A stretch of 17,014 nucleotides of DNA from Acidobacteriota bacterium (lineage in GTDB: Bacteria > Acidobacteriota > Terriglobia > Terriglobales > Acidobacteriaceae), in NCBI GenBank assembly GCA_021810735.1, contig JAJZIF010000028.1, positions 1-17,014 of the forward strand. Reading direction: 5' to 3'. Made by a program: the position numbers and the translations under genes. The first letter of the stretch is position 1; every line of letters begins with the position of its first letter. Shown here piece by piece: positions 13,848-17,014 of the stretch. A model generated the notes under the pieces. The model was given only the letters and a program-made list of their open reading frames with translations, was not told the DNA's origin and did not search any database.

Positions 13848-15011
13848 ATGATGCAGAGTCGCTTAAGGAAGTCCCCCGCCCCATCCGAGAGTACTTTTGG
13901 GCACGGGATCGCCGCGTTGCCCAAGGCTTCAGAGCAGTGGGTCCCACGCCGGAAGGTGTGGATCGATCTTGAAAACTCCCCGCATGTTCCGTTTTTTCTC
14001 CCCATCATCAGGGAACTTGAACTGCGGGGCTGCGAGGTCGTACTTACTGCCCGCGACTGCTTCCAGGTATGCGAATTAGCTGATCTGGCCGGATTGAAAT
14101 ACCGCTCGATCGGCCGGCACTATGGCAAGAATCATGCAGCCAAGTTGGTAGGGCTCATGATCAGAGTGGCGCAACTCGCACCGTTTTTCCTGCGCGAACG
14201 GCCTTCCATCAGCCTGTCTCACGGATCTCGATCTCTGGTGACTTTGTCATCCCTGTTTGGTGTACCTACTGTCACGCTGACCGACTATGAACATGCGGAT
14301 CTCCGACTGGAGACCTGGCTGTGGGGCAGACGCAGGAGATGGATCCTGACACCACAAGTCATTCCGCCGAAAGTCTTCGTAGAGCACGGGGCTCTACCGA
14401 ATCACATTTTGCACTATCCAGGAATTAAAGAAGACGTGTACGTTCCCTTCTTCCGCCCGGATCCCGCGGTGAAGCGGAACCTGGGGATTACGGATGACAA
14501 AGTGGTCGTCACGCTCCGACCACCGGCCACCGACGCGCACTACCACAATCCGGAAAGTGAAAAGCTGCTGCTGGCATTCTTCGAGCTTCAGAAGAGTCAC
14601 CCTGAAGTTCTAACCATCCTGTTACCACGAACACCGCATCAGGAGGCTCAGCTCCGCCGTCTTGAACCGGATCTTTTCTCACAAGGAAGAATCATGGTTC
14701 CTGAGCACGCTATTGACGGACTGGACATCATCTGGTGCTCCGACATTGTGATCAGCGGCGGGGGGACAATGAATCGGGAAGCTGCGGCCCTAGGGGTCCC
14801 GGTCTACAGCCTTTTTCGCGGAAAGCTTGGAGCGGTCGACAAGGATCTTGTCAGACAAGGAAGGCTCGTTCTTCTGGAATCCGAACAGGATGTGCGAGAG
14901 AAACTCAAGCTCGTAAGTCGCGGGACTCGCGACGGTTTCGATCCGCGGCAATCGGAGGCCTTGGACACGATCATCAAGCATGTCCATGCGGTCATGGAGG
15001 AGCTAACCTAA
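13848..15011 (+). CDS. DUF354-family protein, GT-B/UDP-GlcNAc 2-epimerase-like fold
   Basis: The 387-residue protein matches the DUF354 pattern from about residue 36: KVWIDLENSPHVPFFLPIIR, ELRGCEVVLTARDCFQVCEL and SHGSRSLVTLSSLFGVPTVT, then LTDYEHADL. The C-terminal half has VVTLRPPATDAHYHN, ILLPRTPHQEAQL and WCSDIVISGGGTMNREAAAL, then GVPVYSLFRG, a glycosyltransferase-B-like nucleotide loop. The family has no firmly assigned reaction known to me; it is related to GT-B enzymes, which include UDP-GlcNAc 2-epimerases. Here it is either a glycosyltransferase or a sugar-nucleotide epimerase. The first 34 residues (MMQSRLRKSPAPSEST onward) are outside the domain. ATG 13848 or 13851 is possible; GGAG lies 13 bases upstream. 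Four bases separate it from the next gene. Confidence 0.8.
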   Translation: MMQSRLRKSPAPSESTFGHGIAALPKASEQWVPRRKVWIDLENSPHVPFFLPIIRELELRGCEVVLTARDCFQVCELADLAGLKYRSIGRHYGKNHAAKLVGLMIRVAQLAPFFLRERPSISLSHGSRSLVTLSSLFGVPTVTLTDYEHADLRLETWLWGRRRRWILTPQVIPPKVFVEHGALPNHILHYPGIKEDVYVPFFRPDPAVKRNLGITDDKVVVTLRPPATDAHYHNPESEKLLLAFFELQKSHPEVLTILLPRTPHQEAQLRRLEPDLFSQGRIMVPEHAIDGLDIIWCSDIVISGGGTMNREAAALGVPVYSLFRGKLGAVDKDLVRQGRLVLLESEQDVREKLKLVSRGTRDGFDPRQSEALDTIIKHVHAVMEELT

Positions 15012-15014
15012 AGC

Positions 15015-16133
15015 ATGCAAGTGGGAACTCTGTTTGAACAACAAGAAGATTTCGCAGGCCTTCGTACCATTCCGGAGCTGCGTGAACTGGCTCTGCACGG
15101 GCTGACTCATATGTACGTACCCAAACAGTCGCTGTTCTGCCAGACGTACGTGCGAACCAAGTCTGGAATGCAGCGTCAAGGAATATCGCACAGATATACG
15201 ATGATGAGCTTGCTGGGTTTGCATCGCCTGGAGCGTTTCGGCGGTCAGTCGCCCGTTCCAATTGAGCCCGTACTCCGCAAAATGGTAGATAACACGGACT
15301 GGATCACTTGTGCCGGAGATTTGGGCCTGCTGCTCTGGACATGCGGCGAAATTCTGCCGGAAAACGTCCCCGCAGTCTTCCGCCAGGTTTGCGCGACTGA
15401 AGCGCTGTCACGTTTCTCCGATGCGCAGCAAGGCTACACCATGGAAGTGGCATGGCTTCTCACCGGATTAACTGCCTGTTGCGAGGCCGGCTTCACCGAT
15501 CTTCCCGGAATGTCCGAACTGATCGAGGCCACCCGCCGAATTTTGAGCCAGAATTGCGATTACACAGGCATTTACGGACACCGCAGTGCTGATGGTACCT
15601 TGGCCGGGTACGCGCGTCACAGAATCGGCAGCTTCGCGGATCAAGTCTATCCGACCATCGCCTTTGCGCGCTTATCGCAGGTGTTTCATGATAGCGAGGC
15701 CCGCGACATGGCGATCCGCACCGCGGTTACCATATGCGACCTGCAGGGCCCGCTCGGCGAGTGGTTCTGGCGCTACGACGCCCGAACAGGCAGGGTCGTC
15801 AGCCGCTACCCAGTCTATTCGGTCCATCAACATGCAATGGGACCCATGATGTTGTTCGCTGTTAGCGAAGCTACAGGCTACAACTTTAATGATGCCGTCC
15901 GCGACGGACTCACGTGGATCAGCGGGGAAAATGAGATGCGCCGCAGTTTCGTTGAGCCGTCCCTGGGCCTGGTATGGCGATGCATTTACCTCGGGTCTGT
16001 GAGCAAATATTTCGACTCTGGTTTCCGCCTCCTGTACGCGGGACTCGGCGCCTCGAAAGCCGGTCTCAAGGTCCGCTATGAGTGCCGGCCGTATGAATTG
16101 GGCTGGCTCCTCTACGCATTTGCCGGAAAATAG
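15015..16133 (+). CDS. Unrecognised helical-repeat protein, possible alpha/alpha-toroid sugar enzyme
   Basis: I do not recognise this 372-residue protein at family level. It has no signal peptide or membrane helix. Its body is a series of helical hairpins (for example YTMEVAWLLTGLTACCEAGF, VYPTIAFARLSQVFHDSEAR, MAIRTAVTICDLQ). Repeated Gly-aromatic turns include LQGPLGEWFWRYD (243-255), reminiscent of the QW turns of alpha/alpha-barrel proteins. Potential active-site residues cluster in IYGHRS (186-191), RYPVYSVHQHAMGPMML (264-280) and WRCIYL. Alpha/alpha-barrels include glycoside hydrolases, polysaccharide lyases and C5-epimerases, so polysaccharide or lipid-linked-sugar modification is a reasonable guess given its place between two glycosyltransferase-like genes. 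GGAGGAG (14996-15002) lies 12 bases before the ATG. Confidence 0.65.
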   Translation: MQVGTLFEQQEDFAGLRTIPELRELALHGLTHMYVPKQSLFCQTYVRTKSGMQRQGISHRYTMMSLLGLHRLERFGGQSPVPIEPVLRKMVDNTDWITCAGDLGLLLWTCGEILPENVPAVFRQVCATEALSRFSDAQQGYTMEVAWLLTGLTACCEAGFTDLPGMSELIEATRRILSQNCDYTGIYGHRSADGTLAGYARHRIGSFADQVYPTIAFARLSQVFHDSEARDMAIRTAVTICDLQGPLGEWFWRYDARTGRVVSRYPVYSVHQHAMGPMMLFAVSEATGYNFNDAVRDGLTWISGENEMRRSFVEPSLGLVWRCIYLGSVSKYFDSGFRLLYAGLGASKAGLKVRYECRPYELGWLLYAFAGK

Positions 16134-16185
16134 TGGACCTTCCGCCCAAGTCCTATCTCGGTGAACTGCCACTTCAGGATCTGTT

Positions 16186-17014
16186 ATGCGAGTCTTGTAT
16201 AGCTTTCCACACAAACTTGGTGCCGACCGCATCTGCTATACAGCATGGCAGCAGATCCTGGGCCTCGCTGGTGCAGGAGCTGAGATCACGCTGTTTACGG
16301 GGGCGCTGAGGCGGCCCGTCCCGGGCACGGTGGATGTGCACACCACACTCTCCCGAGGGCACCTGCGCATCCCCTACCGAGTCCTTGGGAAGATGCGCGC
16401 TCTTGCTCTTCATGATCGGATCGTCGCCCACAGTCTTCCTCGCCTCACCAATCGAGTGGACGTCGTTCATCTGTGGCCGTGTGCGGCATTGGAAACGATC
16501 AGGGCAGCAAAGCAGTTGGGAATCCGTACTGTTCTGGAGCGCCCCAACGCGCACACGCGCTTCTGTTATGAGGTTGTTGCCGCTGAACATCGCCGCATCG
16601 GGATCCGGACACCTCATCCGGAATATCAGCGCAACGAGGACGTTCTTGCCAGGGAAGAGGCAGAATTCGAGGACACAGATTTCCTTCTCTGCCCTTCCCG
16701 ATTCGTCGCGGAAAGCTTTCTGCGCGCGGGTTTTCCTCCGGAAAAGTTACTTCGCCACCAATACGGCTTCGATGAGAAGCTGTTCTACCCTTCCGCCGAG
16801 CGCCATGATCAGACAAGAAAGTTCACCGCGCTCTTCGTGGGCGTGGACGCTGTCCGAAAGGGACTCCATTTCGCGTTGGAAGCATGGCTCAAATCCCCCG
16901 CCTGCGAAAACGGCGTCTTCCTGATTGCAGGAGAGCTTTTCGACGAATTCAAACAGAAGTTTGCTTCCAGCCTGGCGCACCACAGTGTCGTCCAGCTTGG
17001 ACACCGGAGCGATG
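16186..17014 (+). CDS. GT4-family (group 1) glycosyltransferase, 3' end outside the window
   Basis: An uninterrupted frame from ATG 16186 to the window edge encodes at least 276 residues; the C-terminal part is cut off. The N-terminal GT-B domain shows MRVLYSFPHKLGADR, VDVVHLWPCAALETI, GIRTVLERPNAHT and a helix ending EDTDFLLCPSRFVAESFLRA. The inter-domain segment LLRHQYGFDEKLFYPS and the start of the second Rossmann domain (FTALFVGVDAVRKGLHFALE, then AGELFD) are classic GT4 features. The donor-binding E-x7-E motif would fall beyond position 17014. AGGA (16176-16179) lies 6 bases before the ATG. It probably adds one sugar to the EPS repeat unit on the cytoplasmic side; the sugar cannot be told. 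Confidence 0.88.
   Translation, partial: MRVLYSFPHKLGADRICYTAWQQILGLAGAGAEITLFTGALRRPVPGTVDVHTTLSRGHLRIPYRVLGKMRALALHDRIVAHSLPRLTNRVDVVHLWPCAALETIRAAKQLGIRTVLERPNAHTRFCYEVVAAEHRRIGIRTPHPEYQRNEDVLAREEAEFEDTDFLLCPSRFVAESFLRAGFPPEKLLRHQYGFDEKLFYPSAERHDQTRKFTALFVGVDAVRKGLHFALEAWLKSPACENGVFLIAGELFDEFKQKFASSLAHHSVVQLGHRSD

Noticed and set aside
16334..16924. Plus-strand open frame of 196 residues near the right edge
   Set aside because: Its translation is low-complexity and without a domain; the GT4 frame from 16186 covers the same bases with clear motifs.
4..17014. Exosortase (XrtA) or PEP-CTERM substrate
   Set aside because: Several genes are of the XrtA-associated type, but no exosortase and no PEP-CTERM tail occurs in the window; the lipoprotein ends SNVFTAAIP without the motif.

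Overview
This window looks like a chromosomal exopolysaccharide (EPS) assembly locus from a Gram-negative soil bacterium, most likely an Acidobacteriota (Terriglobia-like) genome. That assignment is inferred from recalled family resemblance, not from a search. It rests on a choice-of-anchor D/FN3 lipoprotein, a NusG-like antiterminator leading an OPX/chain-length/ATPase/tyrosine-kinase set, and a sugar transferase with a GGDEF-like head. No rRNA, tRNA, CRISPR array or intact mobile element was seen.

Left part (1-3163). A secreted lipoprotein gene runs on the minus strand (4-1047). A 28-bp inverted repeat sits just upstream of it. Next is a mostly empty stretch with a small relic of an IS3-type OrfA transposase (1461-1583). 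Then come two plus-strand regulatory genes. The first is a NarL/LuxR-type regulator whose receiver domain has lost the phosphoacceptor Asp, one of the acidic pair and the switch Ser/Thr (1896-2585). The second is a small PilZ-domain protein with an incomplete RxxxR motif (2804-3163). The inverted repeat near the lipoprotein and one just ahead of the regulator share the half-site TGCACT/AGTGCA.

Centre (3164-9644). A leader rich in inverted repeats precedes a NusG-like (UpxY/LoaP/RfaH-type) elongation factor. Tightly packed genes follow: a short periplasmic OPX/Wza-like protein, an outer-membrane beta-barrel, a Wzz/Wzc-type chain-length protein without a kinase domain, an ExeA-like AAA ATPase of the XrtA/PEP-CTERM-associated type, and a separate BY-kinase with a five-Tyr tail. 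Several neighbours overlap by 4-11 bases, which suggests one transcription unit.

Right part (9645-17014). A polyprenyl-phosphate sugar-1-phosphate transferase with an N-terminal GGDEF-like domain would start the repeat unit. An oxidoreductase, a left-handed beta-helix acyltransferase and a DegT/DnrJ/EryC1 aminotransferase overlap each other. Together they look like a route to a 3-acylamino-3-deoxy nucleotide sugar. A DUF354 GT-B-like protein, an unrecognised helical-repeat protein and a truncated GT4 glycosyltransferase complete the window. Flippase, polymerase, exosortase and remaining transferases would be expected beyond position 17014.

Working model (inference): the NusG-like factor reads the long EPS transcript through. 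The sugar transferase and GTs build a lipid-linked repeat containing an acylated amino sugar. The Wzz-like protein, ATPase and kinase control chain length. The OPX protein and beta-barrel form the exit route. Degenerate receiver, PilZ and GGDEF-like domains suggest that the classical signals have been replaced or lost.
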